64,000 nucleotides of DNA from Roseateles amylovorans (GTDB taxonomy: Bacteria > Pseudomonadota > Gammaproteobacteria > Burkholderiales > Burkholderiaceae_C): NCBI RefSeq assembly GCF_025398155.2, contig NZ_CP104562.2, positions 3,534,001 through 3,598,000 of the forward strand, given 5' to 3'. The notes below the pieces were generated by a model. That model was not told where the DNA came from and made no database searches. It saw nothing but the letters and a program-made list of their open reading frames with translations. Both the position numbers and the translations under genes were made by a program. Shown in pieces: positions 63,967 through 64,000 of this stretch. Every line of letters begins with the position of its first letter. Positions within the stretch are counted from its first letter, which is position 1.

Positions 63967-64000
63967 GGTGACAAGACGTGGCACCGGCGGTGCGCCGGTC

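Overview
The window is high-GC chromosomal DNA of a betaproteobacterium in the order Burkholderiales, most like the Roseateles/Mitsuaria/Rubrivivax group. This is inferred from gene order (rpsO-pnp-qor-tpiA-secG-tRNA-Leu-nuoA..N; LMW-PTP-iscRSUA-hscBA-fdx; uvrB-aminotransferase), the NuoI/IscR/PhaZ sequence types and the base composition. No rRNA gene, insertion sequence, prophage or CRISPR array is visible.

Layout. 1-9.8 kb: a LysR regulator cut by the left edge, then two very large paralogous proteins of unknown function (1160 and 1194 aa, same strand) flanking an oppositely oriented periplasmic gamma-glutamyltransferase (ggt). 9.9-26.3 kb: DUF1178, NUDIX and DUF2818 genes, then the complete 14-gene complex I operon nuoA-N, all on the minus strand. 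26.6-31.7 kb: tRNA-Leu(GAG), secG, tpiA, a quinone oxidoreductase, pnp and rpsO, also minus. 32.1-41.0 kb: an orphan periplasmic binding protein overlapping tsaD, then fdx, hscA, hscB, iscA, iscU, iscS and iscR (minus), with a candidate IscR autoregulatory site upstream of iscR and a terminator-like hairpin between iscA and hscB; then a low-molecular-weight phosphatase.

41.2-53 kb: a small membrane protein, uvrB, an aromatic/aspartate aminotransferase, intracellular PHB depolymerase phaZ overlapping an anchorless rnfB-like ferredoxin gene, then nth, a ZapB-like coiled coil, zapA, a 6S RNA, an EVE-domain protein, a diguanylate-cyclase-like protein with a degenerate active site but an intact I-site, rpsU, yqeY and a Blh-type phosphatase. 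53.1-62 kb: a transglutaminase/TPR lipoprotein and an alpha-glucan cluster (pullulanase divergent from two exported GH13 enzymes) whose shared promoter region carries two related 13-bp near-palindromes. 62.3-64 kb: a DUF2007 protein and a proline-rich, PPxY-containing protein of unknown function running to the right edge.

The least explained parts are the paralog pair around ggt, which share a Cys/His/Asp-rich block and a C-terminal array of helical repeats, the PPxY protein at the right edge, and a set of short intergenic tandem repeats, each with its own unit, several with an 8-bp or 16-bp period. The large unknown proteins look like possible secreted effectors, but no secretion genes lie in the window and no hrp/PIP-type promoter box was found, so that remains a hypothesis.
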